The notes below the pieces were generated by a model. It saw nothing but the letters and a program-made list of their open reading frames with translations, had not been told where the DNA came from and searched no databases. 47,116 nucleotides of DNA, taken from NCBI GenBank assembly GCA_016932835.1, contig JAFGCD010000099.1, positions 1 to 47,116 of the forward strand. The letters run 5' to 3'. The DNA is from Sedimentisphaerales bacterium (GTDB lineage Bacteria > Planctomycetota > Phycisphaerae > Sedimentisphaerales > Anaerobacaceae). This document shows positions 46,701-47,116 of the stretch, in pieces; the first letter of the stretch is position 1; the number at the start of each line of letters is the position of its first letter. A program made the position numbers and the translations under genes.

Positions 46701-47116
46701 TGGAAGGCCTGGTGGCGCGCCCGCAGGACATGCACATTCGTGAGTGTCGGGGCTCCTGAGAGTATCCGCACACCGGTAGAATCGGCATCCTTGACGAAGA
46801 CATTCGTCATGGTCAAATCAGAATCGCTGATTTGAATCGAGGGCTTGTACCCGGAACCGTGTCCCGGGCTATAATAGTTCCCGGCAAATCTCACCTCGAC
46901 ATATTGGAGGACGGAGCTATCGGAACCTTCATTGAAATAGAGAGATTCCCAATCGCCGGCGGCTCCGACAGTCGGTCCGTCGGCATTTGTGTCTCCGCCG
47001 GCGGAATCGTCACGGTAGCTTGTGAAGATGATCGGCTCGGTCTCGGTTCCGGCGGCGATAAGACTTCCCGATATGTTCATCTGGCGACCATTGTAGAACT
47101 TCAATATCTGGCCCGG
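13736..47116 (-). CDS. Giant multidomain extracellular RHS protein with dockerin and two metallopeptidase-like domains (5' end beyond the window)
   Basis: One uninterrupted frame of 11,126 codons ending in TAG, at least 1.1 MDa. The frame continues past the window edge: its last in-window residues read PGQILKFYNG, which is the interior of a beta-helix repeat, so the real start and any signal peptide lie outside. Order: beta-helix repeats, five Ig-like domains, 14 CARDB repeats, a mixed beta region, a propeller, nine cadherin/putative-Ig repeats, a first RHS cassette, a dockerin, Ig-like and ZU5-like domains, a second propeller, a long RHS/YD array with core motif, and a 1,411-residue C-terminal part with two HExxH domains and terminal Ig-like repeats. 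It must act outside the cell or on its surface, as an adhesin, matrix protein or delivered peptidase. Separate entries describe the parts. There is no PEP-CTERM or LPXTG-like end. Confidence 0.9.
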   Translation of the reverse strand, partial: PGQILKFYNGRQMNISGSLIAAGTETEPIIFTSYRDDSAGGDTNADGPTVGAAGDWESLYFNEGSDSSVLQYVEVRFAGNYYSPGHGSGYKPSIQISDSDLTMTNVFVKDADSTGVRILSGAPTLTNVHVLRARHQAFHGELNANVTAVNLTAVDTGGDRYYLSGGTLTADRTWSMGGLPIEVEGNITINPAVTLTIVPGQIVKLSNGEQFNVNGTLHAVGTPEKPIVFTSWRDDTVGGDSNNNGDADAPAEGDWESIYLNAGSDDSILQYVEIRYAGNYYSSHHGSGYKYSLRFEDTSAVAGYVKILYADATGVRIDGGAPTLDNVHVEKARGWAFHANLAADPVLSELSSLDNWYDAYYMDGGSMAGDQRWNVVTMPYVLSSDLLVPAGLTLALDPGVVVKLWNNQYIKIGGTLDARGTLSQPVILTSRRDDTALGDTFHDGANLPQRGDWQSLIIAETSVDTILDHVDIRYPGNYYSPGHGSGFRSGLIINDSAPIVRNSRIMHADATAVEISGASPLMEQIYVENSRHDAFKMNLASTPTLIGLTAVNTGGDRLVMQGGTLPGDRTWDAGGLPIELAGDVTVPAGAELTIVPGQIIKLSNNEHIGVNGTLTAVGTESRPIIFTSWRDDTAGGDSNNNGSADAPSEGDWQAIYLNAGSDASVLEYVEIRYAGNYYSSHHGSGYKYSLYFIDTVATARNVKILCADATAVRIDGGAPTLDQVLVQAARGWAFHLSLSANPALSGLSSVNNWYDAVLIDNGTITENRHWNVTSMPYVLDTGDLKVAAGVTLTIDPGVVLKLWYGQLVQIDGTLDVNGTLLEPVIFTSHNDDTAAGDTFHDGLTLPQRGDWKYVHIAPTSTGTTLDNFEIRYAGNCYSPHHGSGYRRSLYADADTMANGLVVRQADSGGIIVREGATLTVDGGILAENSSYNLYVENGTANLSNMAIMSSPTGVAVANGHYASITGCTFADLTTAVTYAGSDFTHAVAQANWWGDTGGPHDPDGSDGRINNNPDGVPVGSWVDYSGWLAARPALPLGPFIITHSPVLANTPVASLDVVFSAPIDLSTFNPAEILVSGPQWASVLSIAQILPTTYRLMFDVPLFVEGSYLVSIGPNIASLSGYQLDQDRDGSGAEVGDDVYAAAVTVDYTGPRVTDQSPVGELTTAVNYIDVIFSEPVAAASFSPADVTINGPAGAIQPLSVTPISSTEFRISFNYQAVNGEYTFTIGPNITDLAGNPMDQNENGANGEADLDDYQGAFELALEPVRIISHEPDLLVAYAVDHLQVTFAVPILSASFTPADVTVLGPRGFVAVVGVADLGGNTYRIDIEALSEEGLYQVLVGPEITDPGGNLMDQDLDGTVGEPEDRYSFEFTVDGVGAIITGHTPGGITVAAPVAYVDVTFSEPILAATFEPLDVSLTGPDGSFNALSIEYVEGTTYRILFQPRFTTGEYTFVIGPHILDLAGVPMNQDGDADDGEVIEDRYEGAFTIDNTAPAVVSTDPAGLVEDFFSEVTIVWSEPISNGSFAVEDVLLTGPAGEIEIISVQKIDEITYRITFTEQSAPGDYEFRIGPDVRDFVGNQMDENGDGIFGQAGDACVFVLSQALPDLAILSPVVSAAVYNGDILTVTWTVENNGLAAALASWTDKAVLSLDPYFGNPDDIVLQAFTAETDLASAATYDREASGAVPFGIVGTYTVFIVVDTGSSVPDSDRTNNMYQAAIEVQFSPPPADLIVDMITVAPTGTTGQPAAISWRVTNAGTATTAQSFWRDRVYLSADAVFGGDLLLGTFDHTGALESGGSYGQARTITIPEDLAAGEYYVFVATDVNNHVEEPAAEDNNTNISAAVINVALSPVPDLVVTDAWGPSVAVIAQSVTVNWTVQNAGAADAPAGSWNDKLYLSTTGTVAGAQLLETFRFEEGLAVGESVSLSRTITLPTIADGDYYIVVVTDANNEIFERDGEDNNTGVSASAITVRHPDLVVNSVAVDTPDPYESGDTVTVSWTAANASSGLSGADWLDRVYLSNDNTLSGGDITLGELAHSGALAGGETYTASLTVTLPDGIDGTYYILVKTDASAQVTEGAGEGNNVSASSPLEINLAPYADLYVYDVAAQELVVGDPVDLTVSWTVRNIGTGPGRVDTWIDRVVLSTDGTYGNGDDRIIGSFTHSGAMPVAATYSRTEIIMLPAATQGRFYLFVAADAADVVYEHDDVGANLADPGHVVDVAAMPYADLVVESAIADSDGVAGQALAVTWTVANRGIGVTNIASWSDTIRISPNPDGSASTFVASYTHAGALAVGDTYTRSVDVTLPAALTAGTYYIVVKTDGPFEFIYTYNNTAVTDPVSVTVPPPPVADLAVTNVTAPDTAMESDTLEISWTVRNAGPEDLTEYWDDTILLVPGGDMGAAMVMGTFRRRGGLAAGHTYTRSELIRLPARIEGVYEIYVRTDSKRWTTGGEIVETNESNNEGMAAEPLVVSLYVRPDLQVTSLLAPVTATAGTVIDVEFVVTNLGLVPTPTGGSRWTDSVYLSLDHKWDGGDKLLGSLANGSALESGESYSSSGTFVLPEAAVGNVYIIVKADSGNVIHEYPGEDNNTAAVAMAINVVPVPPPDLVISDVTCPTEAFEGKQITVYYKVTNKGAGVTYPGYWTDVVWLSHSKTRRPRTNPENLYNDPELGDIILGRAGHSGALEPGESYYGSATVTLPTEFTGVYYVVVWTDNADVVFEQAFDVNLNPEIPDDLEGNNIQGRQINVLLNPPPDLVVTEVLTPPSAANSQEITVTWTVENQGTARTNRNEWGDVIYLSTDEDLYDGEGQHWVVFGVPHTGALNPGSAYTQSATFTLPVCAYGTHIIVETNADPGLFQIREEDFMKELAEVVEGVIGRAEEKLGKPLEKATKSDLEKLSRKDINYILIGAPAETVGFQAVWEGPYTNNNTRAAACDVVNYAPDLVVTNVTLPATAYSGEKITVTWQVTNQSDTAVWVGTKQWTDYVFLSPDARLIADRLSASAYVVHGSPTVLGPHESYTATVEMTIPGGFEGRLYAHVLPDISLYKGKPLLLGYDADGTPLPSGINASGYPGWTKTFFSRVWETDGSKTNNYGASGPVQVIYREPDLRVIDLDIVSAADSGSVIPVTWTVKNEGTRTTRVDWWTDRVYISKDSSLDFYDQYLGSVVHKGAVGPDGEYEASVNVRLPDNIEGEFFILVYVDSSVTGSAWSADSATPYPAEKGLARLKGGGPGRVLEYRGEGNDITASPIAVALPESPDLIVTGIDIPSRAIVGREIEVTYEITNTGTDTPDRQSLWNDRVYLSRDRYLDANSDHLLATLEHTGGLVSGDSYEVTRTYRLPKGIDGAYYIFVVTDIQNALAISAGPGSHYGEVDFSALPFWRGLVYEGENEGNNAGVSDTPMLIEYPPPGDLRIDNVFVPAGIVNSGDEVTIRWEVTNDSTESIVAFWEDAVYLSADTVWDLGDKFVGRTAQGQVPDPENDKKAVLVTLDPGETYIAALTTVLPVAMPDRYYAIVRLDIYDDVRETENVVNNRLASSDAIVVSVPELMLDVPADDTLLPGRELLYRVEVSAGETLIVELTSLDKTGQNELYVRHEGLPNSIHYDGAYEGYLYADQTATVAETEVGYYYIFVRAVSLPAEGTAVQLRARILPFGITDVYPDNGGDSRYVTMTIEGAKFDPSAIVKLIRPQFAEYEPTNYEIISQTRIIANFDLRDAPHGLYDVQITNPDGQVSRVPYRYLVEQALPLDVTVGLSGPSVLDLGEVGWYRFGIWSLTNVDTPYVHIEFGLPRLENPFEGLIPGDLLVFRTNLTGRPGIEDVPWAELDSIINIDGELMAPGYSLDFVNQGYAALTFTIDILPALRDILAEDPDFLKDLWVMGLDVSDLAFEFHIQAAATPMTSAEYIEYQRAVAEQMRVKILDDDTAHESLRLAAADSETWADAYLASLTESGLLRPEDEPPAIREMPRFESLMSVIAAGLLAGDAGRDVIEAGDLVEFFDNVRRWYGHDEEAYGTGDLPDPAIFDLGLSHETHYEAFVVEAGPVKHYWETIEDVSLRDYFGIVGAGSDRVRMIGPEGFAEQNFVPTGTPLPYTVRFENPADAAGPVSSIRILQQLDEDFDERSFRLGNIRIGDININIPSGRGSFSGEFDFVEEKGFVLRVTAGIEILSRTLLWNFEAIDPETGLLISSPDTGLLMQNTDCTKFGTVSYTIKPKADAETGIELAADARVFYDGGAPMDTNKVSATLDAVAPVTSTTVTEIGSGSYSIEWSADDDSAGSGVGSYSVFTSVDGGMFARWLTDTTDTAVVYEGKAGIEVRFVVLACDQAGNIEQPPAGVRLPSFGRVVNLGSAFIDPIAEDEPAEHAELAAEPSTNPLFLQALLGVPGALPSVNRPSFHTVYEPFTATAFAYGIPQSGAGIGPLGIAFAPDGQTVYVSGGPGRNLIYTFGQAGGRALTPLATLSVPIYDMTFDRDGRLWATTGGGPLVLLDPETGQILEQFADGIALGLVANPDSSKLYLSASDGILVFDTAARTFSNFSSTRVDGLAMAPDGALWAATWPYGGRIVRFDAKGRPEVMLELDQEAEALAFGLPGTQLEGLLFVSHALGGAMTMVDMTSMQSIEVATGGSRGDFLHIGPDGRLYMTQTGQVDVLFPVLPPHVVATNPVNGSDQTPGVRMATITFDVDMDPSSVMNLANYRLTNTTRSMNIQIGYVVYDRQSRSAVLLFEALPGDTYELEIYTGIKSSVGLNLEASHISGFVIMEDLTAELDPHFTNTRLDRKKGAVLVDVIAANTLSADVTAPIRLILEGLTDTGVTLESPDGYTDDGHPYVNLPVTGGVLGPGESTTAITLTILNSDALDLDLAARVLAGLWPNQWPLMISAAVESASVGELYRYDAAATDPDGTSLSYVMLHGPAGATIDQNTGELLWTPTRADQPLVPFEIRVYDQRGGYAWQQWDVTVTGVNTAPVVAPVADQEIEEGDLLEIAAGGFDADGDPIIYWADNLPPGAYFDAKTRTLRWQTGGDDAGRYSNVTIWASDGLARVSRSFEVLVLNKNLAPELVQPVDRTILEGDTLSFRLRATDPDGDPITFSSPILPIGATLHPVTGLFTWTPGYDQHGTRTIEFIASDGVGKMSRTMTIDVLNVNGPVYFENPGSLEIYESQNLSIRIPAVDPDNPGPYIGLFISQDELEVETAGWQSSLMFSIDGLPDGAEFDSDLQLLTWTPDYDQAGVYSLAFTATDDGDGTGTTTTDSMVLAVTVLDANATPVVAEIEDQTIAAGTTLDLTVVAYDTDDPTGAALTITVDGLPDFASYIDNGDGTAGIHFAPKLSDRGSCTITVVATDDGNGDPTRVRGGTEQFIFTAESDNAQPKIAPIGDKIAVFGEELTFTVLVTDLDEDPLTYTADGLPAGAVFEATGVYGQALFTWTPVAADAGVHTITLRATDSGNGEPADLLADEQTIRITVRAANAAPVLNPVAAKSVNEADELVIQLLAEDADGDPLTYFADSLPRGAALDELTGRFTWTPDYTQAGTYIVRLGATDGNRSRTEDVEITVEQTNRAPVFVPLPDLLTQEGRIVGFAIIAGDLDGDQVTYYSIGDLPEGAVFDADEQAFTWTPAFDDAGTHIITFGASDPDGLTAELEVRIHVLNVNLPPVLDDFSGHVLIVGEPFDMTISGSDPDAGAVLTYSAYGLPAGATLNPDTGELNWTPTGAQTGEYDILISLSDGHKKVRKTLTLVVSHKQIPPDVTIELTPSFPIAVGQPVIVHVAASGIADIQELSLTIAGEPMTLDRFGRARFIPAAPGHIEILAAATDVDGVIGTAVGDLKVRDINDRFTPVVNIDAPAGGTVIHSQIDIIASVTDENLDEYLLEIAPLGTAEFKTLTSGIEPVAFAHLATLKPDAIMNGAYTIRLTARDMSGRTASVSKIIEISTATKLDACVTTATDIDVDLAGVSVQFTRIYNSLSADLRGLFGFGWHLAGAEPDITTNLPSTGLEEIGLYQAYGPGTHLYANLPDGSRAMFTFEPVYSEYAGLAYYTPAWTAEPGADYELDTAFGALILTGGKFYQLGTGIPYNPASGGFGGPAYTLTAPDGTQYRYDADQKLIETVSEGKVFIWSDSGITAPDGQAIQFRKDRAGRITTAVDPDGGRTLYSYDNAGNLASANNLATGHRSWYGYSSTLDHYLTAVVGSSSVIEYSVAGELTATYPIDGILGTSRQFLGAAVAGSLAAGQTRRYAFVIGQAELATSTTGCITLGIQVRSTSALAPAAAGVRGLPLDSSVVQPDSSLVMVTLTSGGVYIVEVSGADDVTAGDYELEIYLAGDVNLDGEVNGLDQAAYMDALGASAGDAEYNLAADVNRDGLVDSNDGLLMAGSMGFAANQSPTVTSQACTTLPAVPVIVDLEALTDDPEDDELGFIITNVQHGSATLIDNGRTVVFTPDAAFAGTAGFDFQADDGTARSGVAAVTIDVIDAALKKIVVRNRDLLLNLGLSAALELTGVFVDGSEVVLPSDYATYASTDTSVAVVTDTGSILAVGNGFAVITISAADLLFATTVTVGDADQRWLDFYPYSYSLTVGEQRQFVIREKLDDDTVADRSAASEGTVYYISDPDVGSISPAGLFTANMLGVTYVTVVNGGQSRAVPISVEAPAMDSAVVGDDGAIITTTEGVTIGIGPGTLPAGATVTVTTKTEADLPYELPCGWSFSQGFAIDFGDDPISAPLSAAFPAPAGFSEGDQIFLFVPVSAVLGPDSQEDAWLLVDRMTVGADGMARTTSPPDPGLGTGIGKVNEGEGLPWMELSGGVIAKPAMEGMIIGAAPTIMSVAVASGMMASRMGQDVMVTGPYGDRKYMVIPGLLYDFAIPVVPNLDYTLDFRGTSRSGYVSSTSMDVMLDPGEIKDFGTVITPRLYGTTDENIPLVETAHLEITDIGDPELVLQGRFYGSPHEFFVDFVIGGQDGIDPDGEVIQAGGLDTRVSGIDLVIAPDEIRLKVPATVTLGVSMISVGRNIEKVKATGIVIETLWSEIVRLQPEARYAFAAEPRGVMIDGEYKGDHVSVIDVTNTAEVPGTGGITRHPIEVAKIFVDPLNLDSAPRATATTYDLSRVYVTLEGAGGVAVIDAMTLQEIDVLPDDLIKPETIGVNFIRLSESGDAHPFWIVIDKFGKYAYVSDSRSHDGMGTVYVIDVDPFSKDYNKVVRRITVQPAPLGLRGMALNADQTRLYIAAPGRTLFGEYAAENGNILVVHTDLSDADHDNPRFDPPSFLENVIAVGPEPYSVTATSDPDVMMFTDRLADSMGIGVLRYWAEAESHYMPEFTSLLPFGNIMGRTRQAFGLSNAQGITFVPADTFYEAIGEHPAYAFVTGYNKFSAGDPKHDPHLGPVFVGHQSFSYDVFHYDERGIRVGPLTEPFPYAVAAGGNVGIIRDPTNVFGASVIAATRPTPNSFPDNVVVSTETGLMLAAYQALDSVFAFDALGIIATLENDPVVKTEPANSVWGSIPIDDLAHSIDIAADVRFYTESEWYIRKNPRLYGLVKEGDLLYGVPDWDFDMNKPNLHGPIQTGGMPRGLSVQTKLGNLLPTLDNMFNQRSSLNDMFLKSASETVDIGLTSEAELHSGALHETHELVAYSSVGQDHSIVLHYDSLRADPRHILHFSYVDVPASLADRYLVARLEAMLGDYRVQAEGLELTEEYRRMGLQGDENFFDIPDAGGAFGAAIQIDLSEGDTGIYRFKLETGLFELLGDRFSGFYTPDIGKIVSVNLTESPFGAGWGIEGVQQLYYNVDEGGILIVDGDGTESIFTPPMVAGEPWQGPVGDQSELIQLSDGSYQRKMSDGTVYIFKPATADPEETVFNLTSVTDRNGNKTEFAWVKEELRSITDPAGLTTTFTYGGSVRITDPFGRTTELVLDAGGNLVAVVDPDDTSREFAYDDWHHIVQQTTKRGYKDAIEYDEFSGRVTGSSILNIAGYPAAARSVTLEPAQLTGFFDIEDTNNFSDPPTAVELEFPIAVFTTGEGTRQIYQLDGNGYYTKAYADSGEMLEITRDGNNMPTEQKDGDGNITKYEYDEKGRIVKIVNPVVAGIPTDSITLFTYEDEFNQVESTTECHDGFERVTEYTFDARGNKLTATIKTATYGDITSIYTYNSRGQIETVTDAMGYVTAYYYDILGRLETIVYDNGDSVSYEYDEYGNNTFRTDENGKVWETVYDLMNRPTDSYDPLGNHTHMEYDEEGNLVETTNPKHDTYASEYDEFNRVTKVVDPLDNEILSKYDSRGNMIYTKDAAGREVTSHFDERDRLEWSYDHAAGVKSIFSYDNRNNLKTITIAGRLTATNVYDERGRLTDIYDADGGRQHFEYDDLNRKVLERDAAGNQTAYEYDELDNLVKITYAAGTACEQVIEYRYDKNRNLRFETSGGETTEYGYDSRNRRIEVIKAFATPDEAATITQYDGVGNVIAEIDPLGRTMQYEYDDAGRKTGVTYALGTASEISEYTEYDENGNVTATIDAMGRRTEYEYDELDRRTYVHYAVGTADEVFEEIQYDASGNIKAKTDTGGVWTVYEYDSKTNLVGKITSAFGTTDQRTVEYRYDKYGNKEWEIEGIRKIRFEYDVLNRLTVVTYGYGMPEQVTNRFDYDAIGNRTEEINGRGVKTEYHYDPLNRLYEIVYAVGTPDEAVEQMEYNHLTGRLDATIDRMGNRTEYTYNHLGYTETTTSAVGAAVEITQTTHYDIAGRLAWSEDAEGRRAEYEYDDLDRLRFTRCAVGTADEITLERQYDAAGNLAAEIDAMGRITSYEYDNMNRNIHILQPNDDLGNTIEQWKGYYPSGLIEWHEDAGAVRTEYYYNNQNMLEEIIRAVAKPEQQSHRYEYNTYGEVKFAYDGRNIATKYEYDSLGRRTNTYNAFGTADQTLSTVAYTTTGKVDFETDSRGVVTDYEYDFLDRVVTIIAAAGTSDQTVSAKSYDALGNVTDETDPAMRVTHYEYDQLGRIRYVTYAYGTSEAATYGYVYDNVGNQRYITDPRGNTTEFKYDALDRCYQVINALDDQTTTVFDDAGNTRFVTDYRGKTWEYRYDDLNREIEKIDPEGHSTYKEYDENGNISRVIDHLGRFMTYSYDGLGRRTGTTDYHGNATVTGYDGSGNLNHTEDELGRTVEYVYDALNRKRTMTDDKGNVTWWDYNLSLNTTSKTSPTGEVTVNYYDDLGRMIKTEYPESGPVVYTYYPSGETWTVTDQSGNTTTYTYNARGFLETQTSPALGVTSYDEYDGAGNLRFMTDANGNVTEYVYDELNRLTDEIWHGSTNTIHRDYDENGNVEVICDAYSRYTYTYDDAGRLVRLTNSGTPAAPVVELTYSYNEIDKVTSVVAAVTGVAGFTTVTTEYRYDDLNRLAEMWQSGDLIADKYAVFTYCDDNKVETITRASDISGAVEVAASTFTYELERGYLETITHTHGPTVLNFFNISYDGRGLISEITDIDGTRTYHYDQDAQLLGVLYTDPTRLDEAYEYDDTGNRTDFTVDAANRVTSDGVYNYEYDDAGNLTLVTNIAGGQTRQYDWDHRNRLVAVYERDNLGNLISEVHYTYDVFNRRIARNVDNTPTDGLDAPTEHFVYDGENVLFEFVTDPASGDTALQMAYFSTFAADQILAQDDGDGHVYWRLTDQINNTTDLVDNADAVVNHIKYESFGSVFSQSNPAAATSYLYHGREYDAETGLYYFRARYYDPQMGRFISEDPLSFEGGDENFYRYGRNNPVSVSDPTGLSIAAGQSKDQYMVFHASMGLRSRPQDMLPDMLAQAAVQSSELRAGWTRLQKDGFWKSAGRVLTGAFNELIMQPLMAVYDVEQFVVHAVRGDLMSYKMESDIGKMLSGLGQDFYETRKALTWGKNSITRGITSTLFAAPLAALTTLGKGIMGMAQGMATMPFQFVKALCTANLEQVGAMAAQLLEGPVHGLIGKGLGLAAKGIVGLGKGVGMALKTGWARGAAFAGKTFRAASTAIKSTKAVVQAIELGKALQKYAGNIGPVSSLLRSLWNKAGSKISAAFDAVKQVGAKVAEWAVQQAQMRKGQLIDLWNRSPLSGAGKGAKARVDFNDHINPRTKQLLDSAMDDIGDAYVASSKRQELIGALNGVLDQLPADKKLAVQKAIEILEYQASGGKTKGQYLEAMAKAIGDDLGTIHTSEKLKDLGIDPKKGFGFTMADEAVAGSGMAGIGFGRSFDADVMYRAIALHDQLPMGRQARYGSAAAAAADVAEALVRTFEHEVGHTKFHKDLSDFMGFAGKGDDYAKWYWGAERTRNLSPMSEYYAERFLTGSHTEASNFVRSYPFNFEPTNWLEKIIAPKSQFNPSLMANVSVPSVTDYFTDYKPLTPLVLDLSFFADDVLSADAPAVGQLNILGQEAFARWLTTNGRITIIPDPITFRLADLPGSMLGLATADAIWIDVNAAGYGWFVDDTPADNAEFSSYIAGGEFASDPDSPAYGKVDLLTVITHELGHLLFGLPDLAEGVRPNRIMNYNLSLGMRRTPVYGELFDLYGLDLDSYVPPAVDVYALGMPNDDPLPGGAILGFSALNADLIDGTADPAAGITNGEFDITDQADPEFGWKVHGNVDFAAAEALLTEGELLLTDISQVFTIPDSAESLRLTLSAAALFGDYGNPPDAFEVALLDAEGTPLLATLAGITGGDAVLNIQHDRTVYLGPNVTIVEMPGIASGDILPLDSPLTIEIDLAGIAPGTVAALFIDVIGFGADDSSAVVDDVKIVSEPVNEPPVVLGWTLSDDTGISPTDRLTSDSTPQIAFMFSENIFGDNTDVSILDPYGSTVTPDSITGWGSDTLVITVAAPLDVDGEYEITLNGSATITDDLGAPLNDGTDEVVRFTLDTTPPAVSVDVILTSDPTPQLTGTIDDPTAAVHLTIAGNTYTAANNCDGTWILADDTITPALTDGTYDVSVSAADAAGNIGTDTTTGELTIDATAPVVTVDTLATEDTTPQLTGTVDDPTASVHLTVAGNTYTAANNADGTWTLPDDTISPALSEGTYDVSVSAEDALGNIGTDKTTGELTIEAATPTEPVPVDDLVNISTGRIGYDRRTGLFSLNITIMNTSATAIGGPLWLVINSISSPLVALFGADGTTDDGKPYIDLTRFLNDGKLDPGESVTTRICFSNPSLARFTFVPRVRGIILP
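13739..15559 (-). other. C-terminal beta domains, including two near-identical Ig-like repeats
   Basis: A jelly-roll-like domain (GWKVHGNVDFAAAEALL) is followed by a Big_5-like domain and two tandem Ig-like units with the same VHLT(I/V)AGNTYTAANN and GTYDVSVSA strands, 273 bases apart. The final 100 residues (VNISTGRIGYDRRTGLFSLN) form a last beta domain resembling part of the 33-kb region near 32700. No anchor signal follows. Confidence 0.65.
15560..16229 (-). other. Metzincin-like metallopeptidase domain (second HExxH)
   Basis: ADLPGSMLGLATADAIWIDV and AAGYGWFVDDTP lead to DLLTVITHELGHLLFGLPD (HELGH at 15788-15802, Asp at 15767-15769) and then NRIMNY, a possible Met-turn. This is the metzincin layout HExxH...G...D plus Met-turn, with one extra residue between HELGH and Gly. 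Similar domains close many giant bacterial surface proteins. Confidence 0.75.
16230..17971 (-). other. Pre-toxin-like region and lethal-factor-like metallopeptidase domain
   Basis: Residues after the cleavage signature are first helical and Gly/Ala-rich with amphipathic stretches (GITSTLFAAPLAALTTLGKG, KGLGLAAKGIVGLGKGVGMA), as in regions thought to help toxins cross membranes. Then comes a zinc-peptidase-like domain with HEVGH (16472-16486) and, 37 residues later, SEYYAERF. In anthrax lethal factor, as I recall it, HEFGH is followed by EFFAEAF, whose first Glu is the third zinc ligand. Spacing and context match, so a gluzincin of that type is likely. Confidence 0.65.
17972..24399 (-). repeat. 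RHS/YD-repeat shell with core motif
   Basis: After an RHS entry domain (SVNLTESPFGAGWGIEG), YD repeats of 20-22 residues with the pattern xxYEYDxxGNxxxxxDxxGxxT run without a break from about 23,600 to 18,100. I estimate about 80 copies from length. The array ends with the hallmark GLYYFRARYYDPQMGRFISE (near 18060-18120) and NPVSVSDPTGL, the PxxxxDPxGL signature after which Rhs proteins cleave themselves. Such arrays form a hollow shell around the C-terminal cargo. Confidence 0.92.
24400..28029 (-). other. Ig-like, ZU5-like and second beta-propeller domains
   Basis: A cadherin-like domain (VPVIVDLEALTDDPEDDELG) comes first, then two Big_2-like domains (SVAVVTDTGSILAVGNGFAV), a ZU5-like element (VTIGIGPGTLPAGATVTV), and from about 25990 a YncE-like propeller with blades such as VYVTLEGAGGVAVIDAMTL and LNADQTRLYIAAPG. 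Confidence 0.6.
28030..28205 (-). other. Type I dockerin-like module inside the giant protein
   Basis: Two calcium-binding half-repeats are visible: GDVNLDGEVNGLDQAAYMDAL and, after a linker, ADVNRDGLVDSNDGLLMAG. Both have D-x-N-x-D-G-x-V-(D/N)-x-x-D spacing as in dockerins. Here the module is internal, whereas it usually ends a protein. I saw no cohesin in the window. Confidence 0.85.
28206..29934 (-). other. Bridge domains and first RHS cassette
   Basis: Two Ig-like domains lead into LDACVTTATDIDVDLAGV and FTRIYNSLSADLRGLFGFGW, the typical entry into an RHS shell, followed by a few YD-like repeats (GRITTAVDPDGGRTLYSYD). The cassette then breaks off into a PPC-like beta domain and the dockerin instead of reaching a core motif. 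Confidence 0.7.
29935..32540 (-). repeat. Nine cadherin/putative-Ig (He_PIG-type) repeats
   Basis: Units of about 95 residues carry N-x-APVxxPVxDQxIxEGDxL, then DxDGDPLTYxxxxLPxGAxxD, then FTWTPxxxxxGTYxIxxxATDG. These match dystroglycan-type cadherin-like and He_PIG domains, which often bind calcium at the DxDGD loop. Confidence 0.85.
32870..34119 (-). other. First beta-propeller-like domain and adjoining Ig-like domain
   Basis: Repeated blades such as LGIAFAPDGQTVYVSG, DMTFDRDGRLWATT, GLAMAPDGALWAATW and DFLHIGPDGRLYMTQ show an NHL/SMP-30-type propeller. An Ig-like Big_5 domain follows (HVVATNPVNGSDQTPGV, TFDVDMDPSSV). Confidence 0.7.
34120..36510 (-). other. Mixed beta region between the CARDB array and the first propeller
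   Basis: It begins with a PPC-like domain (LLPGRELLYRVEVSAGETL), then an IPT/TIG-like domain (ITDVYPDNGGDSRYVTMTI). A longer part, roughly 34200-35500, is less recognisable and includes a helical stretch (SAEYIEYQRAVAEQMRVKIL) and TGTPLPYTVRFENP, as in domains that precede RHS shells. I assign no function. Confidence 0.5.
36511..42314 (-). repeat. Fourteen tandem CARDB domains
   Basis: Each unit starts with PDLVVT-V-like residues, then ITVTWTVxNxG, a W-D-(R)VYLS strand, LGxxxHxGALxxGxxY, and ends with YYIxVxTDxxxxVxExxEDNN. I count 14 starts, from LPDLAILSPVV to GDLRIDNVFV. CARDB (cell adhesion related domain in bacteria) folds like Ig. One unit carries a helical insertion at about 38390-38560. 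Confidence 0.85.
42315..44034 (-). repeat. Five Ig-like (SbsA/Big_5-type) domains with acidic loops
   Basis: Each unit of about 110 residues begins like GPRVTDQSPVG or GAIITGHTPGG, has V(T/I)FSEPI, and ends with a loop such as DQDRDGSGAEVGDD, DQNENGANGEADLDD or DENGDGIFGQAGD before a closing strand. The Dx(D/N)xDG loops look calcium-binding and would stiffen the stalk. Confidence 0.75.
44035..47116 (-). other. Right-handed beta-helix repeat region of the giant protein
   Basis: Five units carry PGQI/PGVV-KL-(N)G..., then a GTL strand and an (F/L)TS-(W/Y/R/H)-x-DD turn, each about 198 residues. Units alternate: type A has GGDSNNNG-like loops, type B has TFHDG...LPQRGDW. Aromatic GNYYS-HHGSGY and WAFH motifs recur in every unit. 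The region closes with NWWGDTGGPHDPDG, a usual terminal element of NosD/pectate-lyase-like helices. It may bind or process polysaccharide; no catalytic set is evident. Confidence 0.8.

Noticed and set aside
44035-47116. CRISPR-like or satellite repeats in the beta-helix region
   Set aside because: The period is about 595 bases, in frame, with protein-level conservation; they are coding repeats.
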